Source: Corynebacterium sp. CNJ-954
GTDB lineage: Bacteria; Actinomycetota; Actinomycetes; Mycobacteriales; Mycobacteriaceae
Reading direction: 5' to 3'
Assembly (NCBI RefSeq): GCF_001942345.1
Contig: NZ_MKKI01000033.1
Span: 186,001-250,000 of the forward strand
DNA: 64,000 bases
A program made the position numbers and the translations under genes. Of the stretch, positions 37,256-46,227 are shown piece after piece; within the stretch, counting starts at the first letter, position 1, and every line of letters starts with the position of its first letter. Below the pieces are notes generated by a model that saw only the letters and a program-made list of their open reading frames with translations, did not search any database and had not been told where the DNA came from.

Positions 37256-37648
37256 ATGACTGCACTGCCTACCGACCGCCTGTACTCCGAGGAACATGAG
37301 TGGGTGAACTCCACCGAGGTCTCCGAGGGCGACACCGTCCGCGTGGGCATCACCCATGTCGCCGCCGAGGCCCTGGGTGAGATCGTCTTCGTCGAGCTGC
37401 CCGAGGTCGGCACCGAGATCGAGGCCGGCGAGCCCTACGGTGAGGTCGAGTCGACCAAGTCCGTCTCCGACATCTACGCCCCGGTGTCCGGCGAGATCAC
37501 CGCGGTGAACGAGGACCTGGAGGACAACGCCGGTGTGATCAACGACGATCCTTACGGTGAAGGCTGGCTCTACGAGGTGGCGGTGTCGGCTGCTCCCGCA
37601 GACGGCGACCTGCTCGACCACGAGGCGTACGCCGCGGCCAACCAGTAG
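37256..37648 (+). CDS. gcvH: Glycine cleavage H-protein
   Basis: The 130-residue lipoyl carrier shows YSEEHEWVN at the N-terminus and the lipoylation site VESTKSVSDIYAP (Lys68), followed by VNEDLEDNAGVINDDPYGEGWLYEV. It shuttles the aminomethyl group between GcvP, GcvT and lipoamide dehydrogenase. AGGAGA lies 7 bases before the ATG, and the gap from gcvT is 45 bp, so it completes the riboswitch-controlled operon. No lipoyl synthase or ligase gene is adjacent. Confidence 0.96.
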   Translation: MTALPTDRLYSEEHEWVNSTEVSEGDTVRVGITHVAAEALGEIVFVELPEVGTEIEAGEPYGEVESTKSVSDIYAPVSGEITAVNEDLEDNAGVINDDPYGEGWLYEVAVSAAPADGDLLDHEAYAAANQ

Positions 37649-37674
37649 TTCCCGGCTCCCGGGCCGCCTCGTTT

Positions 37675-39375
37675 ATGCTTGGCATGATGTCTGTCGCCGT
37701 TGTCGCTCTTGTGCTCGGGCTCGCGTTGCTGGTTTTCGCCGCGGCCCTGTTCTGGCGTGCGTCGAAACAGCCGTCGGCACGGAGGTCAGCACGGTCACCA
37801 CAGGAGCCCGCCTCTCCGGAGGCGGAGGACACCCACGCATGGGGCCGTCCCGTGGACCAGAGCGACCAGGCTTCCCAATCCGCCAAACCCGCCCAGACTG
37901 ACCGGCCTGACCAGCCTGCAGACCAGGTCGCGGAGCCGGTCGTCGAATCGGGGCCGGAAGCGCAGTCGGAGCCCGCATACGTACCCGAGCCCACACCGGC
38001 GTTGCAGGATACGGCTGGGGAGTCGGCTGGGGAGGCGGACGCCCCGGCGGATCCGGAGCCGGTCGGCGAGCCCATCCCGGAGTCCCGTCAGGACGGGTCA
38101 GGTGCCGTAGGCGACTCAGCTGACGCCGTGGCACCGACGTCCGAGGCGTCGTCCAACGGCCTGTTCGCCGGTCGCCGTGCACGTCGGCAGTGGGCCCAGG
38201 CCCACGGCTACGAGTACGCCAAGGAGGACCGCTACCTGCCGGGGGAGTGGCCGGACAGCCTGATGACCCTGATCAGGGCGGATGCTGCCGCGGGGTCGGC
38301 CACCACCGTCGCCCGTGACCTGGTCTCCGGGTTCACCGGCGGCCACCAGTTCCACCTTGCTGAGGTCAACGGCATCACCGTGGTGGCGCTGCGACGTGAG
38401 GTGTTCTCCCCGGTGCAGGTGCATCTGTCGGACGGGGCGGCGATGCCGGCGGGGATGCGTCATTCCGAACTGTGCGACCGGCCGCCGTACACGGGGTACT
38501 CCTCGGACAACCGGGCGCTGGACCGGATGCTCGACAGCAGGGTCGACGCGGCCCTGCACGCCCTGGCCGGTTCCGTGTCGGACATCGCGTTCAGCACGAC
38601 GTGGGTCGCGATGAAGATGGCCCGGCGGACGGATCCTCCGATCTGGGACCACGTCATCGTCCAGGGACGTGCGCTGGTGGCGGCGTCGCGCGTGCTGCCT
38701 CCGCGGGTCACCTCGCACGAGCTGGACATGACCAACGCCGACCCGACCCGACCGCGTGTGCGCGGGACGGTGGACGCGGTTGTCGTTGAGGAGGGGCAGG
38801 ACGACGCAAACGACACGAACGACACAAACGACACGGTCGACGCACCTGCCCACCGCGGGCATCTGCGCGCGGTGCCGGATGCGGAGCCACCGGAGACGAC
38901 GTCCGATGACCTGGCCGAGGCCGGTGCCTCTGACGAGCGGGACGACCATGCCGGGCGTACCGAGGAGTCCCGACCGCGGATGGAGCGTTCCTCCACCCCT
39001 GTTGATTTCCCGACCCGCTCCGAAGGCCAGACGATGGGTGACATCTCCGGCTTCCCGGACGAGGACGGTGGGGAGACGGTCGAGGCTGACCCGATCCCGG
39101 CGGTCGGGGAGGACCCGGACCACAGTCGGACGATCTCGGGCGGCGGGCCGCGGGTGATCCGTTCGGCGGAACGGCGTTCCACCATCTTCGGCGACGGTGA
39201 TGACGTCGCCACCACCTCCGCAGAGGTGGACGTCATCGGCGGGGCTGCGGGCCCGGCGTCCCGTGGACGGCACCGCGCGCCGTCGGCGCGTCACGCACGT
39301 CATGCGGGGGAGTCCGGCGAGCAGACCGACTACCCGGAGGTCGACGCCGAGGTCGTTGATCCCGAGGACAACTGA
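37675..39375 (+). CDS. Membrane-anchored protein with disordered Glu/Asp-rich regions
   Basis: The 566-residue protein (start at 37675, or ATG 37687) has one N-terminal membrane helix (VAVVALVLGLALLVFAAALF), then an acidic Pro/Ala/Glu-rich linker to about 160. A globular domain covers about 160-360, with RRARRQWAQAHGYEYAKED and FAGGH-like strands including FHLAEVNGITVVALRREVF. A second disordered tail includes the microrepeat NDTNDTNDT. This resembles conserved corynebacterial type III secretory-like membrane proteins of unknown function. It follows gcvH by 26 bp but is probably not part of glycine metabolism. Confidence 0.6.
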   Translation: MLGMMSVAVVALVLGLALLVFAAALFWRASKQPSARRSARSPQEPASPEAEDTHAWGRPVDQSDQASQSAKPAQTDRPDQPADQVAEPVVESGPEAQSEPAYVPEPTPALQDTAGESAGEADAPADPEPVGEPIPESRQDGSGAVGDSADAVAPTSEASSNGLFAGRRARRQWAQAHGYEYAKEDRYLPGEWPDSLMTLIRADAAAGSATTVARDLVSGFTGGHQFHLAEVNGITVVALRREVFSPVQVHLSDGAAMPAGMRHSELCDRPPYTGYSSDNRALDRMLDSRVDAALHALAGSVSDIAFSTTWVAMKMARRTDPPIWDHVIVQGRALVAASRVLPPRVTSHELDMTNADPTRPRVRGTVDAVVVEEGQDDANDTNDTNDTVDAPAHRGHLRAVPDAEPPETTSDDLAEAGASDERDDHAGRTEESRPRMERSSTPVDFPTRSEGQTMGDISGFPDEDGGETVEADPIPAVGEDPDHSRTISGGGPRVIRSAERRSTIFGDGDDVATTSAEVDVIGGAAGPASRGRHRAPSARHARHAGESGEQTDYPEVDAEVVDPEDN

Positions 39376-39446
39376 ACCCCGTAAGATCCACATCAGAACC
39401 CGCCCCTAGAATCTGCCCCAGTCTGAGATACGCAAAGGACGCCTCC

Positions 39447-39998
39447 ATGAGCACGCCCACCGTCAACGCCGACAAACTGCAGCGACTCGCCGAACTGGTC
39501 ACCGACCTCGCCGTCGTCCACGGCCGGGTGACACTGTCGTCCGGCAAAGAGGCCGACTACTACGTGGACCTGCGCCGGGCCACATTGCACCGTGAGTCCT
39601 CGAGACTGATCGGCGAACTGCTGCGCGAACTCACCGCTGACTGGGACTACGTCGCCGTCGGTGGGTTGACCCTGGGCGCGGACCCGGTGGCCACCGCCGT
39701 GATGCATGCCGGTGAGGACGTCGACTCGTTCGTGGTGCGTAAGGAGACCAAGAAGCACGGCATGCAGCGCCGTATCGAAGGCCCGGACATCGAGGGCAGG
39801 CGGGTGCTCGTCGTCGAGGACACCACCACGACCGGGAATTCCCCGCTGACCGCTGTCGCCGCCGTGCGGGAGGCGGGCGCGACCGTGGTGGGTGTGGCCA
39901 CCGTGGTGGACCGTGCCACCGGCGCGAAGGACGTCATCGAGGCCGAGGGTGTGGAGTACCGCAGCCTGCTCGGTCTGGAAGACCTGGGCCTGGCCTGA
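39447..39998 (+). CDS. pyrE: Orotate phosphoribosyltransferase
   Basis: The 183-residue protein catalyses orotate plus PRPP to OMP in pyrimidine synthesis. It has the PRPP-binding loop VLVVEDTTTTGNSPL, the flexible-loop residues RKETKKHGMQRRIEG, and SSGKEADYYVDLRRATLH near the N-terminus. All family landmarks are intact and the length is normal. GAGGCGTCC-like spacing precedes the ATG. The stop overlaps the ATG of the YhhN gene (TGATG). Confidence 0.95.
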   Translation: MSTPTVNADKLQRLAELVTDLAVVHGRVTLSSGKEADYYVDLRRATLHRESSRLIGELLRELTADWDYVAVGGLTLGADPVATAVMHAGEDVDSFVVRKETKKHGMQRRIEGPDIEGRRVLVVEDTTTTGNSPLTAVAAVREAGATVVGVATVVDRATGAKDVIEAEGVEYRSLLGLEDLGLA

Positions 39999-40714
39999 TG
40001 CGGGTGTGGCGGGCGGCGTACCTCGCCGCTGGTGCGGTGTCGGTGGCGGCCGCTGCGGTGGGACGTCGCGGCGACCGGGTGACGCAGGTGGTCAAGCCCG
40101 CGCTGATGCCGCTGCTGGGTGCTCATGCGTGCGCCCGTGCCTCCCGCGGTGACCGTCTGCCCGTGGTGCTCGCCGGGCTCGCCGGTGGCCTGCTGGGCGA
40201 CGTGATCCTCATGGGGAAGGACGGCCGAAGCGAGGACGCGTCCGTGCGCGCCCGCAACCTCAACCTGGGGTCCGCCGCGTTCAGCGTGAACCAGGTGGCC
40301 TACATCAGCGAGCTGTGGCACCGGGGCCACCGGCCATGCCGCTCGACACTGGTGCTGCGCGCGCCGGTGCTCGCCTCGGGGATCGTCACCGCAGCGACGG
40401 GCGCGCCGGCCGCTCTCCCTGCCGCCGCCGGCTACGGCACGGCGTTGGCGACGACGTCGGTGCTGGCCGCGGACCCGGAGGTCGGCGGCGGAGATTTTTC
40501 GGGCGCCGGTCTCGGCGGCAATCTGTTCGTCCTGTCCGACGGCCTGATCCTGGCGCGCCTGGCGTTCCTGCGTGGTGAGTCTCCGGTGGTGCAGCGGCTC
40601 GACGGGCTGGTGGACGGCCTGGTCATGGCGACGTATGTGGCGGCGCAGCTGCTGATCGTCGAGGGGCTGACGGGGCATACGGCGAAGACCGGGCAGGCGG
40701 GGCGGAAGAAGTGA
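39998..40714 (+). CDS. YhhN/TMEM86-family membrane protein (lysoplasmalogenase-like)
   Basis: The 238-residue protein has about seven to eight membrane segments and the family marks VTQVVKPALMPLLG and GLLGDVILM, where the Asp lies in a polar membrane patch. Family members hydrolyse the vinyl-ether bond of lysoplasmalogens in animals; bacterial substrates are uncertain. Its start overlaps the pyrE stop and its stop overlaps the GTG start of the methyltransferase gene, so all three are co-translated. Confidence 0.75.
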   Translation: MRVWRAAYLAAGAVSVAAAAVGRRGDRVTQVVKPALMPLLGAHACARASRGDRLPVVLAGLAGGLLGDVILMGKDGRSEDASVRARNLNLGSAAFSVNQVAYISELWHRGHRPCRSTLVLRAPVLASGIVTAATGAPAALPAAAGYGTALATTSVLAADPEVGGGDFSGAGLGGNLFVLSDGLILARLAFLRGESPVVQRLDGLVDGLVMATYVAAQLLIVEGLTGHTAKTGQAGRKK

Positions 40715-41394
40715 GCGAGGAGCCGGCAGAGCAGTCACCCGGCCGGGGCCCGACGGAGTGGTTCGATCACCCGGTCGGCGTCGGCCCGTGGAGTGAGGAA
40801 TACCCGGGCGTCCCGTTGCCCGAGGACGTCCACTTCGACCCAGAGTTGCTGGAGAACGGGGACCGGCGCAATGTCGTCGACGGGTACCGTTACTGGCGGT
40901 TGGAGTCGATCGTCGCGGACATCGACGCCCGGCGGCACAAGCTGCACATCGCGATCGAGAACTTCGAGAATGACTCGAACATCGGCACCGTGGTGCGCAC
41001 GGCGAATGCGTTCGCGGTGGACACGGTGCACATTGTCGGGCGTAAGCGGTGGAACCGGCGCGGTGCGATGGTCACCGACCGCTACCAGCACCTGCTGCAC
41101 CATGCGGACACGGCGTCGGTGACTGACTACGCGCGGGAGCATGAGCTGACGGTGGTGGCGGTGGACAACACCCCGGGGTCGGTGCCGCTGGAGACCGCTC
41201 GGCTGCCGGAGCGGTGCCTGCTGCTGTTCGGCCAGGAGGGCCCAGGCGTGACGGCCCAGGCGCAGGACGCTGCGGCGTTGACGGTGTCGATCGCCCAGTT
41301 CGGCTCGACGAGGTCGATCAATGCCGGGGTCGCTGCCGGCATCGCCATGCATGCCTGGGTCCGCCAGCACGCGGACCTGGGGGATGCATGGTGA
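40711..41394 (+). CDS. TrmH/SpoU-family RNA 2'-O-methyltransferase
   Basis: The 227-residue protein is a SPOUT-fold methyltransferase: IAIENFENDSNIGTVVRTANAF (motif 1 with the catalytic Arg), LLLFGQEGPG (motif 2) and VSIAQFGSTRSINAGVAAGIAMHAW (motif 3, the SAM knot). The N-terminal 60 residues are a corynebacterial extension. The target is a ribose in rRNA or tRNA; which one cannot be told. GTG start at 40711 overlaps the preceding gene by 4 bases. Confidence 0.87.
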   Translation: MSEEPAEQSPGRGPTEWFDHPVGVGPWSEEYPGVPLPEDVHFDPELLENGDRRNVVDGYRYWRLESIVADIDARRHKLHIAIENFENDSNIGTVVRTANAFAVDTVHIVGRKRWNRRGAMVTDRYQHLLHHADTASVTDYAREHELTVVAVDNTPGSVPLETARLPERCLLLFGQEGPGVTAQAQDAAALTVSIAQFGSTRSINAGVAAGIAMHAWVRQHADLGDAW

Positions 41395-41402
41395 CCGGGG
41401 TT

Positions 41403-41795
41403 CTACTGAGCGGGCTTCTTCGACTGGGTTGAGGCGAATCCTGAGGGGAGCCGGTTGTCGACGAAAGCACCGACTACTACTCCAGCGAATACGCAGGGGA
41501 TGATCAGGAACAAGGGGAAGAGCGGATAGTCGTTCCCGATGACGTTCGGCCAGATTGCATTGAGTGCCACCAGGAGCACGCCGATAGTCCCGAAGACACC
41601 GAGTGCCCTTTGACCAGGAGTCGACTTGCGCGGTCCTTCATACTGAGCGGCGTACTCCTTGGGTGTGCCGAATTCCTCCTGGGGTGAATTCCCTGCCGAC
41701 GCGGCGTCATCGACGGTGTGGAGGACTTCTGCGACGGCATTTTCCTCGCATCCGCGGCGACGGAGTTCGTAGGCGAGGTCGTTGTAGTAGCTCAT
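41403..41795 (-). CDS. HAAS-domain membrane protein (PadR partner)
   Basis: The 130-residue protein starts at ATG 41795 (AGGAG upstream). Residues 1-55 resemble the HAAS helical domain that couples to PadR regulators (YYNDLAYELRRRGC, then TPKEYAAQY). Two membrane helices follow (about 68-86 and 91-112). Its ATG overlaps the PadR stop (ATGA). HAAS-PadR pairs sit upstream of membrane transport genes in actinobacteria; the gene that would follow here is absent, only the 3' end of the operon is left. Confidence 0.7.
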   Translation of the reverse strand: MSYYNDLAYELRRRGCEENAVAEVLHTVDDAASAGNSPQEEFGTPKEYAAQYEGPRKSTPGQRALGVFGTIGVLLVALNAIWPNVIGNDYPLFPLFLIIPCVFAGVVVGAFVDNRLPSGFASTQSKKPAQ

Positions 41796-42166
41796 GGGGC
41801 TCCTACGGTGTGGTTCGTGGGTGTTGTTTCTGGTGGGGGCGGGGAGTCCAACGTGGTGTTCAAGGTCTGTTGCAGAGAGAGCCACTGACGTTGCAGCGTG
41901 TCACGGTGTCGCTGGCCCTCGCTCGTGATGGTCAAGATCTTCCTGGCGGGGCCGGTTTCCGGGGTCTGCCAGTGGCTGGATACGAGGTTCGCGTGCTGCA
42001 GTTTGGTGAGTTGCGGGTACACGGTCGTCCCGCGGACGTCGAACCCCAGTTCCCGGAGTTGTTCGATGAGCCCGTAACCGTGGCTCGGGGCGTGGGAAAG
42101 CATGTCAAGAAGCAGTAACGGCAACGCTGGCCGTATCCAGTCTCCGAAGCTGTGTTCCTCAGTCAC
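41792..42166 (-). CDS. PadR-family transcriptional regulator
   Basis: The 124-residue protein has the PadR winged helix: LPLLLLDMLSHAPSHGYGLIEQ, GTTVYPQLTKLQHANLVSS and GPARKILTITSEGQRH. A short Pro/Thr-rich tail follows. GTG start at 42166. Nested inverted repeats at 42164-42210 surround the start and upstream region, so autoregulation is likely. The partner HAAS gene overlaps its stop. Confidence 0.85.
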   Translation of the reverse strand: MTEEHSFGDWIRPALPLLLLDMLSHAPSHGYGLIEQLRELGFDVRGTTVYPQLTKLQHANLVSSHWQTPETGPARKILTITSEGQRHRDTLQRQWLSLQQTLNTTLDSPPPPETTPTNHTVGAP

Positions 42167-42210
42167 AACTACAGGCTAACGCGACCTAGTTTCTGTAGAA
42201 AGTAGTTGTG
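42164..42210. promoter_or_regulatory. Nested inverted repeats at the PadR promoter
   Basis: CACAACTAC (42164-42172) pairs with GTAGTTGTG (42202-42210), and CTACAG (42169-42174) with CTGTAG (42193-42198). The positions at and just upstream of the PadR start fit an autoregulatory site. Confidence 0.5.
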
Positions 42211-42640
42211 CGATGGAGCGCCGCTGCACCATCCGGATCGCGCTGTTGGCATCGCTGCCATGAACTACTGGCAGTACCTCACCACTGGCGTTAAGTCGGA
42301 TGACGTGCTGTACCGGAAGTCCCTGTACAACACAATGTTCATTGACGGAGCACTTGGCGTGGCGGACTACCGCACGTTTAGGTGACAGGTGGGTTCTCAG
42401 GCCGCGAGGCTCACGGCCGGGTTCATGATCGTCTCGTATTCGATGGGGTTTATCGGCCCAGACGGGCCTGCCGCCGACGGCGGTGGTAGGTCCACTCGAT
42501 TCAAGTGATGATCGCGATGTGCAGTTCCTCTCGAGTCATGCCGACTCTTCACAGTTCGGAGTGCGTAGTTGGTGCGGGGTGAGGGCTCGGGCCGGCACAA
42601 CATATAGAGGCCCTGGCCGGTACAAGATCAGAACTGCAGA
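42211..42640. other. Boundary region with gene remnants
   Basis: No intact gene is seen in this 430-bp stretch between the PadR gene and the IS graveyard. On the plus strand 42260-42385 reads MNYWQYLTTGVKSDDVLY and on to a TGA at 42385, hydrophobic in composition but without a ribosome site; it may be the end of a lost membrane protein. On the minus strand 42397-42520 reads GPINPIEYETIMNP, resembling the C-terminal tail of an IS3-type transposase. Confidence 0.35.
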
Positions 42641-44026
42641 GCTTCCACCTGACCGAACCAGGACCCTACTGGCAACCTCGTCGCTGACACCAAATGCCAC
42701 ACTGCCGTACTCGGCCTGACGAGCACCGATGCTGCCGACGCCGGTCCGCTCACCACCATCAGGGCCACCCCGGTATCCGTCACCGATTCCTGCCCGAACT
42801 GCGCGACCCCCCGGGGTGAAGCGGGACCATGTCACCCGCCGCCTGGTGGACCTGCCGGTGGTGAGGCTCCCCATCCGCCTGCACGTCCGGGTGCCCCGCT
42901 TCACCTGTGCCAAACCCACCTATGGTGAAAGAATCTTCCAGATCTCCCTGCCGTGCGTCTATGACGGGGCGAAGCTGAACCGGCGGGTGACTCGCTGGAT
43001 CTTCCAGCGCCTCGCCGTCGTCGCCGATGAGCGTGGCGGCGACCGCCAAGGCTCTCGGGGTGGACTGAGAACTGGTCAACCGAGTTGCCGTCACCGCCGT
43101 ACGGAACCTTGTCTATGCCGACCTCACCCACCTGGCCGGGTGCGAATCCTGGGAGCCGATGAGCATGTCTGGAAGCACACCCGCCACCCCGGCGAGCCGT
43201 CCTCGATGGTTACGGTACTGGTAGATCTGACCCCGCTGGCCGACGGGGTCGGGCCGGCACGTCTGGTTGACATGCGGCCGGGACGCAGTGCAGACGTCCT
43301 GAAGACCTGGCTGAGTGAACGCGACCCGGACTTCCGGGATGGGGTGCAGGTCGTGACGAGTGGCGCAGGTCCACCGCGTACGCCACCGCCTTGGACCACG
43401 CCCTACCTACTGCGCGCGATGTCATGGACCCGTTCCACGTCGTCCACATGGCCGCCGACAAGCTCACCAGATACCGGCAACGCATGCAACGGGAAATCAC
43501 CGGTCGCCGCGGACAGAAGGACGACCCCGTGTACAAGCACCGCCGGACTCTGTTGACCAGGACGAACTTCCTCACTGACCGGTAGAAACAACACCTGGAT
43601 CTGCTGTGGGACACTGATGACGACTACGTAGCACTGCACATCACCTGAGAGTTCTACCAGGACCTGGTCAGCGAGTACGGGCAGCCGGACAGATCGCAGG
43701 GGAAGAAGTTGATGGGCAGGGTGATCACCACGCTACGTAAGAGTCTGCCTGCGGGGCTGGAGGAACTGGCGCAGCTCGGGCGGACACTGTGGCGCCGGCG
43801 CGAAGAGGTCCTAGCCTACTTCGACATCGGTGTATCCAACGGGCCGGCGGAGGCAATCAACGGGAGGCTGGAGCACCCGCGGGGCGTCGCTCCGGGGTTC
43901 AGGAATCTGGACCACTTCATTTTGATGCCCCTTGATTCACTCATGCTAGCCGAGGGACCGGATCAACGCACTCTAGAACGCGAAGAACCGTTACGCCATG
44001 GCTTGAAATCGGGAATGCTATTCTAG
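42640..44026 (+). pseudogene. ISL3-family transposase remnant
   Basis: Pieces in three frames together follow an ISL3 (DDE) transposase. They are CPNCATP near the start, VKRDHVTRRLVDLPVVRLP, VRILGADEHVWKHTRHPGE, the segment SSMVTVLVDLTPLADGVGPA with DMRPGRSADVLKTWL, and from 43709 the C-terminal SNGPAEAINGRLEH with GFRNLDHF. Several frameshifts and stops separate them (for example near 43070, 43370 and 43584), so the element is dead. It marks the left edge of a long accessory region. Confidence 0.8.
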
Positions 44027-44089
44027 GACAGTGCGAAGAACGATTTCATCGCAGTATTGGCCCCGGCAGCGCCGACTCGGCCTATCGAT

Positions 44090-44420
44090 CCGATGAGGTG
44101 ATGACGGCTCGGGGGCGTGGACGAACCTCCGTGATCTGAACTTCAGATCCCCTGTCCGAGTGCACGACGCAACCAGCGTCGCGGCGCCTGAATACCGCGT
44201 TGTCGAGAGTGTTCACCGAGAGGCGGGCCCGCATCCGGTCGCCGATGGAGTAGCTCACGATGCGGGGCGGAGAGCACGTCTTTGATGGCTCAGAGGTAGG
44301 CCTTGCCCTCGTCGGTCCAGTGCGCTGTGGTATCAGTGAGCCAGAGTTCGTTGGTGTCATCGGCTGTTGAGTCGGTCAAGTCCTGGGAAGTGGTGTATCT
44401 CCCTTCCGCTGAAACAGTGT
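44090..44420 (-). pseudogene. IS3-family OrfB fragment
   Basis: Reading the minus strand with one frame change gives NELWLTDTTAHWTDEGKAYL, then CAIKDVLS, then SYSIGDRMRARLSVNTLDNAV and GCVVHSDRGS. These are the rve integrase-core blocks (the D of LTD and the D of HSDRG) of IS3-group transposases. The remaining domains are missing. Confidence 0.7.
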
Positions 44421-44468
44421 GTTCGACTCCAGGTCGAGGACCGTCACGAGCCTGATAACGGGTCCGGC

Positions 44469-45745
44469 TCATGCAGCCTCCTGCGCAGTGGAATCGGCGT
44501 CGATGACGTTGACGGTCATCATGGTGCGCGTCTGCTCCAGGCTTACCAACGACATGTACCGCTTCTGCTGGATCCAATCGTCGTGCCGCTCGGCGAGCAC
44601 CGCCCCGACCAACCGGACGACCGCGTCACGGTTCGCCGAAGATCCCCACGACGTCGGTCCGTCGACGGATCTCACGGTTGAGTCGTTCGGTGGGGTTGTT
44701 GGACCACACCTTCGTCCACACGGCCTTCGGGGTCTGGGTGAACGCCAGTAGTTCCTCGAGGGCCTCTTCCAGGTAATCGGCGACGTGGGGGAACCTGTGC
44801 TCGCAGAAGCTGACGACCTCCCGGGCCTGGGTCCACACCGTCGTGGGATCGGGCTGCTGGAAGATCGTCTGGAACATCGCCGACAGTGTCGGCCACTGCG
44901 TCTTCGACACCATCGACGAGAGGTTCTTGGCGAAGTGCGTTCGGCACCGCTGCCACGACGCGTTCGGGAGAACCTCACCAATGGCGTGCTGGATGCCCAG
45001 GTGGGCGTCGCTGGTGACCAGGAACACCTGGTCCAGCCCGCGGGCCTTGAGATCCCGGAAGAACCCGTTCCACGACGCCACTGATTCCGCCGTGGCGACC
45101 TGCATGCCCAACAACTCGCGGTACCCCTCGGCGTTGACCCCGGTCGCCAGCAGCACCGAGGTCTTCACCACTCGTCTACCCTCACGACTTTCATCGTCAG
45201 CGCGTCGCAGGACACGTACAGATATGGTCCGGTATCCAAGGGGCGGGTTCTGAAGTCTTCGACCATGGGGTCCAGGTCCTTGACCATGTCTTCACACCTG
45301 CGATTTCGACAGGTTGGTGATCCCCAGGCTGGCGACCAGGTCGTTCATCGAAGCGGGTGGAAACCCCCTTGAGGTAGCACGTTGCGATCACGGTCGTCAG
45401 AGCGCGTTCGGCGCGGCTACGGCGTTCCAGCAGCCAGTCGGGGAAGAACGAGCCGGAACGGAGTTTGGGAACGGCGACGTCGACGGTGCCGACGCGGGTG
45501 TCGAGGTCGCGGTGTCAGTAGCCGTTGCGGGTGTTGGTGCGTGACTCGCTGGTGGTGGCGTAGTCCGCGCCGCAGATCTGGTCGGCCTTGGTGGGCAGGA
45601 TCTGGTTGATGAAGCTCTGAAGGATCTGACGCATCAGATCTGGTGACGCATCAGATCTGGCGATGCTTGGGTGAGCAGGTCGTCGAGGTAGGTCGACGGG
45701 TCGATATGATGGGGGCTGGTGGCCATCGTGGAGTGCCATTTCGAG
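44469..45745 (-). pseudogene. IS256-family transposase, multiply frameshifted
   Basis: The minus strand encodes a Mutator/IS256 transposase in pieces. An N-terminal part from about 45745 has SPDLMRQILQSFINQ, with VIATCYLKGVSTR-like residues around 45390. The central frame 45171-44626 has VKTSVLLATGVNAEGYRELLG, HLGIQHAIGEVLPNASWQRC, and NNPTERLNREIRRRTDVVGIF. After a frame change near 44640 the C-terminus has AVVRLVGAVLAERHDDW. A 17-bp tandem duplication at 45627-45660 breaks the N-terminal part. Confidence 0.82.
45627..45660. repeat. 17-bp tandem duplication
   Basis: TGACGCATCAGATCTGG occurs twice head-to-tail (45627-45643 and 45644-45660). Because 17 is not a multiple of three it shifts the IS256 reading frame, so it is one of the lesions that killed this transposase. 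Confidence 0.9.
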
Positions 45746-45799
45746 GAGATGTAGGAGTTGAGTCGAAAGGTACCTGCGGTGGTCACCGTCGTCGTTGAT

Positions 45800-45965
45800 G
45801 GGGTGGTCACCGGCAGTTACAGATACACCACGCTAGAGGACGTAACCGTTGAGTCGCACTTGATCAGGTCATCGCGGATTGGTGGGCTTGGTAGTTTCCT
45901 ACTCTTGGCGCGCTTCTCTCCGAACACGGACCACCACTGATTGTCTTGGCAGATCCACCACGCAC
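45800..45965 (-). pseudogene. IS3-family OrfB fragment next to IS110
   Basis: The minus strand reads DNQWWSVFGEKRAKSRKL, then PPIRDDLIKCDSTVTS, which matches the segment of IS3-group OrfB just before the integrase core. It is cut off at its upstream side by the left end of the IS110 element. Confidence 0.5.
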
Positions 45966-45989
45966 CCCGTTACCTTGATTCTGTCCCCG

Positions 45990-46227
45990 TAAGCTCGGGG
46001 GCAGGTCACTGGCCTCGGTATGGCTGATTCGCCCTGTTGTTCTACATCATGATCCGGGGGTGTTGCCGCCGAGGTACCAGGACACACGTAGACGGCTAAT
46101 AGGGACGCGGCTCACCGCTCTTCAGGGGCGGTGAAGTCTCTTTGTAACGTGGGTGCCCGCACCGAGTGTCCGACCACCACCAGTGATCTTCCACCACAAC
46201 CACACACCAACCTCCCCCAAGGAGGGG
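45990..46227 (+). ncRNA. IS110 5' non-coding end, bridge-RNA candidate (left copy)
   Basis: IS110-family elements are known to carry a structured RNA, for the IS110 group in the non-coding 5' end, that guides target choice. Here this region includes paired runs such as ACCGCTC and GGGGCGGTG around 46112-46132. It is almost unchanged between the two copies although the transposase genes have diverged and decayed. The exact RNA ends cannot be set by eye. Confidence 0.5.

Noticed and set aside
35936..37621. 561-codon antisense frame over gcvT and gcvH
   Set aside because: Shadow of two certain genes; no recognisable domain.
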